Shown in pieces: positions 49,874 to 57,122 of a stretch of 64,000 nt of DNA. The stretch comes from Desulfonatronovibrio hydrogenovorans DSM 9292 (GTDB lineage: Bacteria > Desulfobacterota > Desulfovibrionia > Desulfovibrionales > Desulfonatronovibrionaceae). The notes under the pieces are model-generated. The model did not search any database. It saw only the letters and a list, made by a program, of their open reading frames with translations, and was not told where the DNA came from. Positions within the stretch are counted from its first letter, which is position 1; each line of letters opens with the position of its first letter. Both the position numbers and the translations under genes were made by a program. The stretch lies in the NCBI RefSeq assembly GCF_000686525.1, contig NZ_JMKT01000008.1, positions 62,001-126,000 on the forward strand, written 5' to 3'.

Positions 49874-50353
49874 ATGCCAGCCATCATCTTTAATGACCGG
49901 GAAAAGGAAATTCTGCGCATTGTTCAGGCCGATCTGCCCGATTCCCAGACTCCTTTTGCCGATATTGCCTCCAGAGCAGGGGTTTCTGAAGAGGAAGTGA
50001 TTGATCTTCTGCGCAAGCTCAAGGATCAGGGTCAAATCCGCAGGTTCGGGGCCACTTTGAGACATCAGCAGGCTGGATATGGATTCAACGCCATGGTGGC
50101 CTGGTATGTTGATGCTGAAAAGGATATTGGTGAGGTTGGCAGTATCATGGCTGAGCGCCCGGAAATAACCCACTGCTATGAACGAAGAAATTGCCTGGAC
50201 TGGCCCTATAATCTGTACACCATGATCCATGGCCGCTCCAGTGATGACTGCAGACGGGTGGTGGAGGAGCTCAGCGCAGAAACAGGGGTTGCCCAGTATG
50301 AAATGCTTTTCAGCAACGAAGAGCTGAAAAAGACATCCATGAAGTATTTCTAG
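49874..50353 (+). CDS. Siroheme decarboxylase subunit (AhbA/AhbB-like)
   Basis: A 159-residue Lrp/AsnC-like protein of the siroheme decarboxylase type. The N-terminal winged helix contains 'KEILRIVQADLPDSQTPFADIASRAGVSEEEVIDLLRKLKDQGQIRRFGATL' in segments. The C-terminal RAM-like half contains 'NAMVAWYVDAEK' and 'CYERR..LDWPYNLYTMIHG'. AhbA-AhbB heterodimers decarboxylate siroheme to didecarboxysiroheme in the alternative heme pathway of sulfate reducers and archaea. Only one copy is visible; the partner is elsewhere. hemL, the first step of tetrapyrrole synthesis, follows by 120 bases. Confidence 0.85.
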   Translation: MPAIIFNDREKEILRIVQADLPDSQTPFADIASRAGVSEEEVIDLLRKLKDQGQIRRFGATLRHQQAGYGFNAMVAWYVDAEKDIGEVGSIMAERPEITHCYERRNCLDWPYNLYTMIHGRSSDDCRRVVEELSAETGVAQYEMLFSNEELKKTSMKYF

Positions 50354-50473
50354 GCCGGACATCGCTGGATGGCTGGAATGCACCCGGCCCCAGGCAGGCT
50401 GGGCGTTTCAGGATCAAGACGTCTGATGTTCATTGTTCCGGCCTTAATTTATCAAGCAGACCATGAGGAAGGT

Positions 50474-51748
50474 ATGAGCATTTCCAGAGAACTTTTTGAG
50501 CAGGCCGTAAAGGTGATACCGGGCGGGGTGAACAGTCCTGTAAGGACCTGTGCCGGAGTGGGGGCTGATCCCCTTTTTATATCCAGGGCCCAGGGTCCGT
50601 ATATTTACACCGAGGACGGACAGAAGATGGTTGACTATGTCATGTCCTGGGGACCAATGATTCTGGGGCACAACCATGAAGCCGTAAACAGGGCTCTGCA
50701 TGAGGCCGTGGACAGGGGAACCAGCTACGGAGCACCATGCAGGCCGGAAATTGATCTGGCCGGACTTATTGTTGAGGCCCTGCCCGGAGTGGATATGGTC
50801 CGCATGGTAAACTCCGGCACAGAAGCCACCATGAGCGCCCTGCGTCTGGCCCGGGGATACACCGGCAGGCCAAAGGTGCTCAAGTTTACCGGCTGCTATC
50901 ACGGGCATGTGGATTCATTTCTGGCCAGTGCCGGCTCTGGAGCGGCCACCCTGTGCATTCCCGGGACTCCCGGTGTTCCAGAGGAGGTCGTTGCCCATAC
51001 CCTGCTGGCCGATTACAATGATTTGGAACAGGTCCAGGCCCTTTTTGCAGAACATGGCCAGGAAATTGCAGCAATATTTGTGGAACCCGTGGCCGGGAAT
51101 ATGGGCCTGGTCCTTCCCAGGGACGGATTCCTGCAGGGTCTGAGGAAGCTGGCTGATGAATACGGCTCCCTTTTGGTCTTTGATGAAGTCATAACCGGCT
51201 TCAGGGTGTCCTTTTCCGGAGCCCAGGGCCGTTTCAAGGTTATTCCGGACCTGACCTGCCTGGGCAAGATCATCGGAGGCGGTCTGCCTGTAGGGGCCTA
51301 CGGCGGCAGAAGAGAGATTATGGAAAAAATAGCCCCCTGCGGAGAGGTCTACCAGGCCGGGACCCTTTCGGGCAATCCCCTGGCCATGACTGCAGGGTAC
51401 CATACCCTGAAGACCCTCCAGGAAATGGATTATGATCAGCTGGAAGCCAGGACCGGAGAACTGGCAGTCAGCCTGAGGGATATCCTTGCACAAAAAGGGG
51501 TCCCAGTTCAACTTAATACCATTGGCTCCATATTTACGCTGTTTTTTTCAGACGCCCCGGTGACTGACTTTGCCTCGGCCAAAAAGGCGGATCAGGATCT
51601 GTTCAGGGCCTTTTACAACGGCATGCGTGATCAGGGTATCTATCTTGCTCCGTCAGGTTTTGAATGTGCGTTTAACTCTTTTGCCCACAGCGCCCTGGAG
51701 TGGGAAAAGACCCTGGAGGCGGCCCGCAGAGTTTCTTTCAGCCGGTAG
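50474..51748 (+). CDS. hemL: Glutamate-1-semialdehyde 2,1-aminomutase
   Basis: A 424-residue HemL. I start at ATG 50474 with AGGAAGGT upstream; the frame is open further up but unsupported. Motifs are '[17 protein letters not shown]', '[15 protein letters not shown]', '[23 protein letters not shown]', '[23 protein letters not shown]', and the PLP Lys in '[18 protein letters not shown]'. It makes 5-aminolevulinate from glutamate-1-semialdehyde. It is paired with the Ahb gene and precedes a c-type cytochrome gene, which suggests heme supply for cytochromes. Confidence 0.97.
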   Translation: MSISRELFEQAVKVIPGGVNSPVRTCAGVGADPLFISRAQGPYIYTEDGQKMVDYVMSWGPMILGHNHEAVNRALHEAVDRGTSYGAPCRPEIDLAGLIVEALPGVDMVRMVNSGTEATMSALRLARGYTGRPKVLKFTGCYHGHVDSFLASAGSGAATLCIPGTPGVPEEVVAHTLLADYNDLEQVQALFAEHGQEIAAIFVEPVAGNMGLVLPRDGFLQGLRKLADEYGSLLVFDEVITGFRVSFSGAQGRFKVIPDLTCLGKIIGGGLPVGAYGGRREIMEKIAPCGEVYQAGTLSGNPLAMTAGYHTLKTLQEMDYDQLEARTGELAVSLRDILAQKGVPVQLNTIGSIFTLFFSDAPVTDFASAKKADQDLFRAFYNGMRDQGIYLAPSGFECAFNSFAHSALEWEKTLEAARRVSFSR

Positions 51749-51826
51749 ACCGGTTAGAACTGTTTCTAATGCCGGATGAGCACCCTGCCAAAGCTCAAAG
51801 CAGCCGGTGAAAAACATTGCGCCCAC

Positions 51827-51856
51827 TTGACAGGGTCGAATGTTCTGACCTAGAGA
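51827..51856 (+). promoter_or_regulatory. Possible cytochrome c3 promoter
   Basis: TTGACA (51827-51832) and TAGAGA (51851-51856) are spaced 18 bases apart, and lie about 60 bases before the cytochrome start. The -35 is perfect, the -10 is weak. Confidence 0.45.
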
Positions 51857-51896
51857 GGACTTAGTTAGATTGTTCATTTTTTTACAAGCGTTTTTT

Positions 51897-51907
51897 TAAG
51901 GAGGTGA
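51897..51907 (+). promoter_or_regulatory. Full-length Shine-Dalgarno of cytochrome c3
   Basis: TAAGGAGGTGA is an eleven-base perfect complement of the 3' end of 16S rRNA, and lies 6 bases before the ATG. It implies very strong translation, fitting an abundant periplasmic cytochrome. Confidence 0.85.
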
Positions 51908-51913
51908 AAAACC

Positions 51914-52387
51914 ATGAAGAAGTCCGTGATTGTTGGAGTGATTTTTGTTTTTGTTCTGGGCTTTCTGGTCCTGCCCAAGCTTTACGCCGGTCTGACCACA
52001 CAGCACAAGCAGCTGGACCAGGACATGTCTTATAAGCATGGTGAATATGCAGACAACTGGCTTTTGTATGCACCTGTGGAATACGGTGAAATGAGGGAAG
52101 CCCCGTCTCCATTCTCCCACAGCGTCCACGCTGATTTCGCTTGTGGTGACTGCCATCACGATGAGTTCGGAGAACCAAAGACTGAAGATGACAAGATTAT
52201 CGGCTGTATGAGTGCCGGCTGTCATGACATGGCTGTTGCCGAGTCTCCCAGGGACAGACGCGATATTCGCTATTTCTACAAAGCCTATCATGATATGTGC
52301 ATGTCCGGATGTCACCGTGACCTGGCTCAGGCCGGAGAACCCACCGGTCCCACAGCCTGTGTGGACTGCCATCCTAAAGAAGACTAA
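51914..52387 (+). CDS. Tetraheme cytochrome c3
   Basis: A 157-residue precursor with a signal peptide, likely cut after 'KLYA' (about residue 25). Four heme sites follow: CGDCH (77-81), CMSAGCH (98-104, CX4CH), CMSGCH (129-134, CX3CH) and CVDCH (149-153). All eight axial His positions of class III cytochromes c3 appear to be present: the four motif His plus H69, H72, H82 and H126. It is a periplasmic electron carrier between hydrogenases or formate dehydrogenases and membrane complexes. The third motif is CX3CH instead of the usual CX2CH and the fourth CX2CH instead of CX4CH, and the spacing before heme 3 is short, so it may be a type II (TmcA-like) variant. A terminator follows. Confidence 0.93.
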   Translation: MKKSVIVGVIFVFVLGFLVLPKLYAGLTTQHKQLDQDMSYKHGEYADNWLLYAPVEYGEMREAPSPFSHSVHADFACGDCHHDEFGEPKTEDDKIIGCMSAGCHDMAVAESPRDRRDIRYFYKAYHDMCMSGCHRDLAQAGEPTGPTACVDCHPKED

Positions 52388-52404
52388 GCACTGAGTTAAC
52401 TCCC

Positions 52405-52432
52405 AGGGGAAGCTTTGCTTCCCCTTTTTTTT
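52405..52432 (+). terminator. Terminator after cytochrome c3
   Basis: AGGGGAAGC (52405-52413) and GCTTCCCCT (52417-52425) form a 9-base-pair stem with loop TTT, followed by a run of eight T. A strong intrinsic terminator ending the hemL-cytochrome region. Confidence 0.92.
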
Positions 52433-52611
52433 GGCCTGCCTGTTTTTCATTCATTTTCAAGGGTTGCCCATCTGCCGGTGCAGCTCCCCCACTTTTATTT
52501 TTCCGGTATTATGCCGGTCCTTCCAGGTGCAGTTACTTTACAATGCAGATGTTTTTTTAGTATCGTCTGAACCGCGTTGCTCAGTAACATCAGCGAAACA
52601 AGGTGGTGCTT

Positions 52612-54174
52612 ATGGCTTCAGACAGAGAAAAAAACGATCTCACTGATGAGGAAATAATCGACCTGACCGATGTGGTAGAAGAGGGGAAGGTTCCTGAACA
52701 GGACAAGGACCAGCAGGACGATTCCTCTGGTGAACGGGATTTTGACGAGGATCTGAACGATCTGTTTGAGAGCCTCAGCTCGGAAAAAGATTCCCAGGAT
52801 GGACAGGACGAATTTGAAGACCTTTTTCAGGATAAGGAAGGTGAACCGGCCGGGGAAAAAGACTCAGGCCCGGATGATTCAGCCCGGGAGCAGGATCAGG
52901 CTGAAGATGATTTTTTAAAGGATTTTCTGGGTGATGAAGATCCTCAGGATCAGCCTGAATCAGCCGGGATAACAGATGAATCAGCTGAACTGGAAGATCT
53001 GGTTGCAGACCTGGAAGGGGAAAAGGGCGACCCGGGTCCTGACCTGGAAGAACAGCCCCAGGTCCCTGAGCCGGACCCGGACCTGGAAGAACAGCCCCAG
53101 GTCCCTGAGCCGGACCCGGACCTGAGAGTTGAGGGCCAGGCTGAGCCTGAAAAAGAGCCTGACACCAGTGAAGATAAAGAAGTCTCTCCTTCTTCTAAAG
53201 AGGACTTGCCCCCAGCTGCTGATCCTGAGCCGGAAAAGCCGGTCAGCGGGATAGAAACTCTGGCTGATCAGCTGGAGACCCTGGCGGATCGACTGGAAGT
53301 TCTGGAAGAAAAATTCAGCCAGGAACAGGAACGGCTTGAAACCAGGGCTGTCCAGGCTGTGGAGGAAAAGGGCCTGGACCTGGGATTTATTGAAGAGCTG
53401 TCAGCCCGGATCTCGGGCCAGGTCAAGGCCGGACTTGGCGAACTGATTGAGGAGAAGCTGGGAAATATCGAGCTGCTCAAGGGAATGGAAGATGAGTTCA
53501 GGGCCGGGGTCATTGAAATCATGGAGCAGAAAGGCCTTGAAACATCTTTTGCCAGGGATCTGTCCCAGAAAATATCTGAGGACACTGAAAAAAGGATTCA
53601 GGACCAGGTTGCCGGGCAGCTGGAGACTCTGACCATGTCTGATGAGTCTGAGTTCATCCGGAAGATCGAGGCTCTGGAAAAAAGGCTGGATTCCCTGAAT
53701 GTTCCGGATCCCTCAGAACTCCAGCAGGGGATTATGAAGGATGTTGAAATTCTTCTCGAGGAAAAACTGTCCGGCCAGGACTCAGGTCCTGATTCCCCGG
53801 ACCCGGGTCAGGAACTGTCAGACCTGGTGGATCAAAAGATCAGTGAACTGGTGGAGTCATGGCAGGCTGAAAAAAAGGCCCTGGCTGCAGAACTGGAAAA
53901 TGCCCTCAAGTTCTGGGGGAAGATGCAGGAGAAGTTGACGGTCCTGAGTCAGGACATTGGCGAATTGAGAGATAAAAGCACTGAACTGGACCCGGAACTC
54001 CTGGAACGGATTGATTCCATGAGTGAGCTGGCTGTCACCAGGACTGACCTGCGCAACCTGGCATCTCAGCTCAAGGTGGAACTTGAGGAGTATATTGAGA
54101 AAAAGGTCCCGGCGGCAGCTGCCCGGGTTATCCGGGAAGAAATCGCAGCCATTCTCAGGGATCAGTCAGAATAA
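52612..54174 (+). CDS. Hypothetical acidic coiled-coil protein
   Basis: A 520-residue, extremely acidic cytoplasmic protein, with no signal or transmembrane segment. The N-terminus has 'LTDEEIIDLTDVVEEG', a short motif seen in several deltaproteobacterial proteins. An Asp/Glu/Gln-rich low-complexity region (to about residue 210) includes a tandem 13-residue repeat. The C-terminal 300 residues are helical and coiled-coil ('IETLADQLETLADRLEVLEEKFSQEQERLE') with repeated 'EEKGLDLGFIEELSARIS' and 'EQKGLETSFARDLSQKIS' units. No catalytic motif. A scaffolding or cytoskeletal-like role is possible; function unknown. The ATG with upstream AAGGTGG is used; a GTG three codons earlier is possible. Confidence 0.8.
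   Translation: MASDREKNDLTDEEIIDLTDVVEEGKVPEQDKDQQDDSSGERDFDEDLNDLFESLSSEKDSQDGQDEFEDLFQDKEGEPAGEKDSGPDDSAREQDQAEDDFLKDFLGDEDPQDQPESAGITDESAELEDLVADLEGEKGDPGPDLEEQPQVPEPDPDLEEQPQVPEPDPDLRVEGQAEPEKEPDTSEDKEVSPSSKEDLPPAADPEPEKPVSGIETLADQLETLADRLEVLEEKFSQEQERLETRAVQAVEEKGLDLGFIEELSARISGQVKAGLGELIEEKLGNIELLKGMEDEFRAGVIEIMEQKGLETSFARDLSQKISEDTEKRIQDQVAGQLETLTMSDESEFIRKIEALEKRLDSLNVPDPSELQQGIMKDVEILLEEKLSGQDSGPDSPDPGQELSDLVDQKISELVESWQAEKKALAAELENALKFWGKMQEKLTVLSQDIGELRDKSTELDPELLERIDSMSELAVTRTDLRNLASQLKVELEEYIEKKVPAAAARVIREEIAAILRDQSE
53041..53118 (+). repeat. 39-base tandem duplication inside the acidic protein gene
   Basis: The 39-base unit at 53041-53079 is repeated exactly at 53080-53118, encoding a doubled 13-residue segment (DLEEQPQVPEPDP). 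A third partial unit (DL) begins after it. The identity suggests recent duplication. Confidence 0.95.
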
Positions 54175-54187
54175 GACCACTCACATG

Positions 54188-54286
54188 CGGGGCGACCCAG
54201 GTTGGTTGCCCCGTCCCCAAACAATACTCGACTCGGATGAAACTTAATGCTAAACCTCAGGTCAAACAGGAGGGGCTGCAAGGTTT
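54188..54286 (+). ncRNA. Candidate structured RNA downstream of the acidic protein gene
   Basis: Two hairpins lie between the stop at 54174 and the terminator at 54297. The first has CGGGGCGACC (54188-54197) pairing with GGTTGCCCCG (54204-54213), 10 pairs with one wobble and loop CAGGTT. The second pairs AAACCT (54252-54257) with AGGTTT (54281-54286), with an inner CAG/CTG, followed by a T-rich stretch. Together with the terminator they form a 170-base structured unit that could be a small RNA or a 3' UTR. I recognise no known RNA family. Confidence 0.35.
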
Positions 54287-54296
54287 CTTTTGTTTT

Positions 54297-54351
54297 ACCG
54301 CCCGGAAATGTCTTGTCAGGTCAAGCCGTTTCCCCAACCGGGCGGTTTTTT
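54297..54351 (+). terminator. Terminator before the menaquinone operon
   Basis: ACCGCCCGG (54297-54305) pairs with CCGGGCGGT (54338-54346), and TTTTTT follows. The 32-base loop contains a smaller hairpin (CTTG/CAAG). It separates the acidic-protein unit from the menaquinone genes. Confidence 0.75.
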
Positions 54352-54370
54352 CAAAATATGAGGAGAGCAG

Positions 54371-54562
54371 ATGGATCAAGCCCAGAAACAGGCCCTGCAG
54401 GTGACCAAGGAGATCGTGGTCAAGTTCATTGAGGTGGGCCGGATTTCCCCCAACAATTGCCACGAGTTTTTCTCCCAGATATATCACGAGGTCCTGAGGA
54501 CCATAGTCAGTGGACAGGAGTCTGAATCCGGCTCCCTTGAAAGTGAAGAGAAATCCGAATGA
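54371..54562 (+). CDS. Small conserved-looking hypothetical protein (63 residues)
   Basis: A 63-residue helical protein, 'MDQAQKQALQVTKEIVVKFIEV' and 'HEFFSQIYHEVLRTIVSG' in its first 48 residues, with an acidic tail. AGGAG precedes the ATG at a proper distance. The stop overlaps the menG start by four bases (ATGA), strongly arguing it is real and translated with menG. No named family. It might be a small partner of the methyltransferase, but this is only positional. Confidence 0.72.
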   Translation: MDQAQKQALQVTKEIVVKFIEVGRISPNNCHEFFSQIYHEVLRTIVSGQESESGSLESEEKSE

Positions 54563-55266
54563 ACCGGACCGGGCACGGCAGAATGGTTGCCGGGTATTTT
54601 GCAAGCATTGCCGGCTGGTATGATTTTCTGAATCACTTTTTGAGCTTTGGTCTGGATGTTTACTGGAGGAACAGGCTAGTCAGGCATGTGCGGGCACCTG
54701 AAAACGGCCTGGTCCTGGATCTGGCTGCCGGGACCATGGACGTGACCAGCAAGATTCTCAGCAAGTACCCTGGAGTTCAGGTCCTGGCGGCTGACTTCAC
54801 CCTGCCCATGCTGACCAGGGGGCAGAAAAAAGTGGCCTTCAGAGCCGGGGATGTAATTCCGGTCCAGGCCGACGGCAGGGCTCTGCCTGTACCTGACCGG
54901 AGCATTGACACTGTGACCATAGCTTTTGGCATCCGGAATATTGTTCCCAGGCCAGAGGCGTACCAGGAGATACTCCGGGTTCTCAAGCCCGGGGGCAGAC
55001 TCTGCATTCTGGAGTTCGGCACCGGCAGAAAAAAAATCTGGCAGGGTCTTTACAATTTCTACCTGAACAGGGTCCTTCCCTTTATTGGCAGGGCCATTTC
55101 CAGGGACAAAGGAGCTTATTCATACCTGGCTGATACCATAAGACATTTTCCTGACTCATCCCGGCTGGCCCTGGAAATGAAACAGGCAGGATTTTCCAGG
55201 GTTTTTTATTATCCGTTGAGTTCCGGGATCGTATATATTCATGTGGGAGAAAAAGGCAGAGACTAG
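54559..55266 (+). CDS. menG: Demethylmenaquinone methyltransferase
   Basis: A 235-residue UbiE/MenG methyltransferase. It has 'YFASIAGWYDFLNHFLSFGLDVYWR', the SAM motif 'GLVLDLAAGTMDVTSKIL', 'DGRALPVPDRSIDTVTIAFGIRN', 'VLKPGGRLCILEFGT' and 'SYLADTIRHFPD'. It methylates demethylmenaquinone in the last step. No ubiquinone genes are present, so menaquinone is expected. It is coupled to the small upstream gene; mqnB and mqnD follow beyond an antisense gene. Confidence 0.95.
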   Translation: MNRTGHGRMVAGYFASIAGWYDFLNHFLSFGLDVYWRNRLVRHVRAPENGLVLDLAAGTMDVTSKILSKYPGVQVLAADFTLPMLTRGQKKVAFRAGDVIPVQADGRALPVPDRSIDTVTIAFGIRNIVPRPEAYQEILRVLKPGGRLCILEFGTGRKKIWQGLYNFYLNRVLPFIGRAISRDKGAYSYLADTIRHFPDSSRLALEMKQAGFSRVFYYPLSSGIVYIHVGEKGRD

Positions 55267-55466
55267 ATCAGGCTTCGGCCCAGAAAGATGACCAGTACTC
55301 CCAGGATGATGGCTGTAAATCCCATCCGTCTCAGATTGGAAGGGGGCTGTTTGGAAAGGAGTTCCAGGAACCTGGGCATTTTTTCGGCCCAGACAAAATA
55401 GGGGATGCCCTCCAGGATGAAAGCCAGCCCAAGGGCGCACAGGAAAAAGGCCAGGTCAAACTGCAT
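55263..55466 (-). CDS. DUF2065 family membrane protein
   Basis: A 67-residue protein. I chose the ATG at 55466, which gives the usual short length; the frame is open further upstream but without a Shine-Dalgarno sequence. It has two hydrophobic helices ('FFLCALGLAFILEGIPYFVW' and 'MGFTAIILGVLVIFLGRSLI') with the conserved 'EGIPYF' and a 'RRMG' turn, matching DUF2065 (YjeT). Function unknown. It lies opposite to, and between, menG and mqnB. It overlaps the menG end by 4 bases. Confidence 0.82.
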   Translation of the reverse strand: MQFDLAFFLCALGLAFILEGIPYFVWAEKMPRFLELLSKQPPSNLRRMGFTAIILGVLVIFLGRSLI

Positions 55467-55536
55467 AATTAAAACTTTAGCGGGTTTGCCGTTCAAAGTC
55501 CAGAACATGGAAATCCGGCAAGGTTTCTGAAGACGG

Positions 55537-56244
55537 ATGATTTTATTTGCTGCTGCCACCCGGAAGGAGATGGATTTTTTTTTAAAAGGGCATCTGGCCC
55601 TGGATGTCCTGGATCAGGATCATCCAGTCTGCTCCTTTAAAAACAGGCAGCTGGGCTTTCTGATCTGCGGGGTGGGTCCTCTTAATGCGGCGATTCACCT
55701 GGAACGTTTCCTGGCATCAGACAGCAGAGTCCAGGCGGTTTTGAATGTTGGCATTGCCGGAAGCTATGACCTTGATCAGCTGCCTCTGGGTTCGGTGGTG
55801 GAGGCGGGAATGGAGATCTGGCCGGAATACGGAGTGTTGACTGACCCTTTTTTTGCAGACCCCAGGCAGCTGGGCTTTCCACTGTCCGGAAGCGGTTCAG
55901 ACGCGGTCTGGAACCGGATTGAACTGGATCCGGACCACTTCCGGGAAAAAGCGGGCCTGCCTGCTGTTCCCTGTCCATGCCGGGGGATCAGCATAACAGT
56001 GGCTGGAGTGAGTTCCAGTCCCGAACGGCCCCAGGCCCTCAAGTCCCGGTTTCAGGCTGATATTGAAAACATGGAGGGGTTTGCCCTGGCCTACTGCTGC
56101 CACCTGAGGTCCATTCCCTTTGCCGAGATCAGGACCATATCCAACCTGGCCGGCTCCAGGGATAAGTCTGACTGGGATTTCAGAGCTGCTTTTTCGTCCC
56201 TGAACACGATCTGGCCGATGCTCTGGTCCGGGAGTGACTCATGA
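55537..56244 (+). CDS. mqnB: Futalosine hydrolase
   Basis: A 235-residue MTA/SAH-nucleosidase-like enzyme. 'LNVGIAGSY', 'PLGSVVEAGMEIWPEYG', 'ENMEGFALAYCC' (substrate-binding Met/Glu) and 'ISNLAGSRDKSDW' mark the futalosine hydrolase branch. It cleaves futalosine to dehypoxanthine futalosine in the futalosine pathway to menaquinone. mqnD overlaps it by 4 bases (ATGA). mqnA, mqnE and mqnC are not in the window. Confidence 0.88.
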   Translation: MILFAAATRKEMDFFLKGHLALDVLDQDHPVCSFKNRQLGFLICGVGPLNAAIHLERFLASDSRVQAVLNVGIAGSYDLDQLPLGSVVEAGMEIWPEYGVLTDPFFADPRQLGFPLSGSGSDAVWNRIELDPDHFREKAGLPAVPCPCRGISITVAGVSSSPERPQALKSRFQADIENMEGFALAYCCHLRSIPFAEIRTISNLAGSRDKSDWDFRAAFSSLNTIWPMLWSGSDS

Positions 56245-57050
56245 GCAGCCGGGAAGGGCTGATGACCTTGAGGGCAGCCATATCACCCTGCCCCAATGAT
56301 ACCTTTATATTCGGGGCCTGGATTCTGGGTCTGGTGGGGGACATCCCTGGAGTCAGGACCAGATTTGGCTGGGAGGATGTCCAGACCCTGAATGAAATGG
56401 CCGGCCAGGACCAGGCCGACCTGATAAAAGTTTCTGCTGTTACGGCCCTTGGCCTTGAGCACCGCTATGCTCTGCTCAGGGCTGGAGGTGCCTTTGGCCT
56501 TGAACATGGTCCCAAGCTGGTTGTTTTGAGGGGAGCCGGCAGCAAGCCGGCCAGAGTGGCTGTTCCCGGCCTGCAGACAACAGCTTATGCCCTGCTCAGG
56601 GCAGCTGTGGACCATGACTTTCAGACTGTGCCCATGCCTTTTGACCGGATTCCCGGGGCTGTAAGCAGACAGGAGGTTGATGCCGGGCTGCTCATCCATG
56701 AGACCGCCCTGGTCCACAAGGCCCTGGGATTTGAAGTGCTCCTGGACCTGGGAGACTGGTGGCGGGAAAAAACGTCCGGCCTGCCCCTTCCCCTGGGAAT
56801 GATAGTGATCCGGAAGGATCTTGGCCGGGAAATGAAGACAGAGGCCGAGGAAATCATCAGGCGGAGCATATCTGCGGCCGGAGAAAAAAGGACAGTGGTT
56901 GATCCTCTTATCAGGCAGCTGGCCAGGGAGCTGGACCCTCTGGTCATAGAGCAGCATATCCGGGCCTATGTCAACAGGTTCAGCCTGGATACGGGGCAGG
57001 AGGGCGGGCTGGCCCTTGCCCGCCTGAGGCAGGTTGCCGGGATTGGATAA
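56241..57050 (+). CDS. mqnD: 1,4-dihydroxy-6-naphthoate synthase
   Basis: A 269-residue MqnD/periplasmic-binding-like fold protein. It has 'ISPCPNDTFIFGAWILGLV', 'DVQTLNEMAGQDQADLIKVSAV', 'LRAGGAFGLEHGPKLVV' and 'GLLIHETALV'. It converts cyclic dehypoxanthine futalosine to dihydroxynaphthoate. It overlaps mqnB and precedes the polyprenyl synthase by 72 bases. Confidence 0.92.
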   Translation: MSSREGLMTLRAAISPCPNDTFIFGAWILGLVGDIPGVRTRFGWEDVQTLNEMAGQDQADLIKVSAVTALGLEHRYALLRAGGAFGLEHGPKLVVLRGAGSKPARVAVPGLQTTAYALLRAAVDHDFQTVPMPFDRIPGAVSRQEVDAGLLIHETALVHKALGFEVLLDLGDWWREKTSGLPLPLGMIVIRKDLGREMKTEAEEIIRRSISAAGEKRTVVDPLIRQLARELDPLVIEQHIRAYVNRFSLDTGQEGGLALARLRQVAGIG

Positions 57051-57122
57051 GTTATGAACGGGTCCGCCTGCTGGGCTGGAGCCGGTGTGTTTTGTCCGGA
57101 CTGTAACACTGAGAAGCATGAG

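Noticed and set aside
49832-50383. 183-residue leftward frame opposite the Ahb-like gene
   Set aside because: The opposite frame has the winged-helix and decarboxylase motifs, so this is the shadow.
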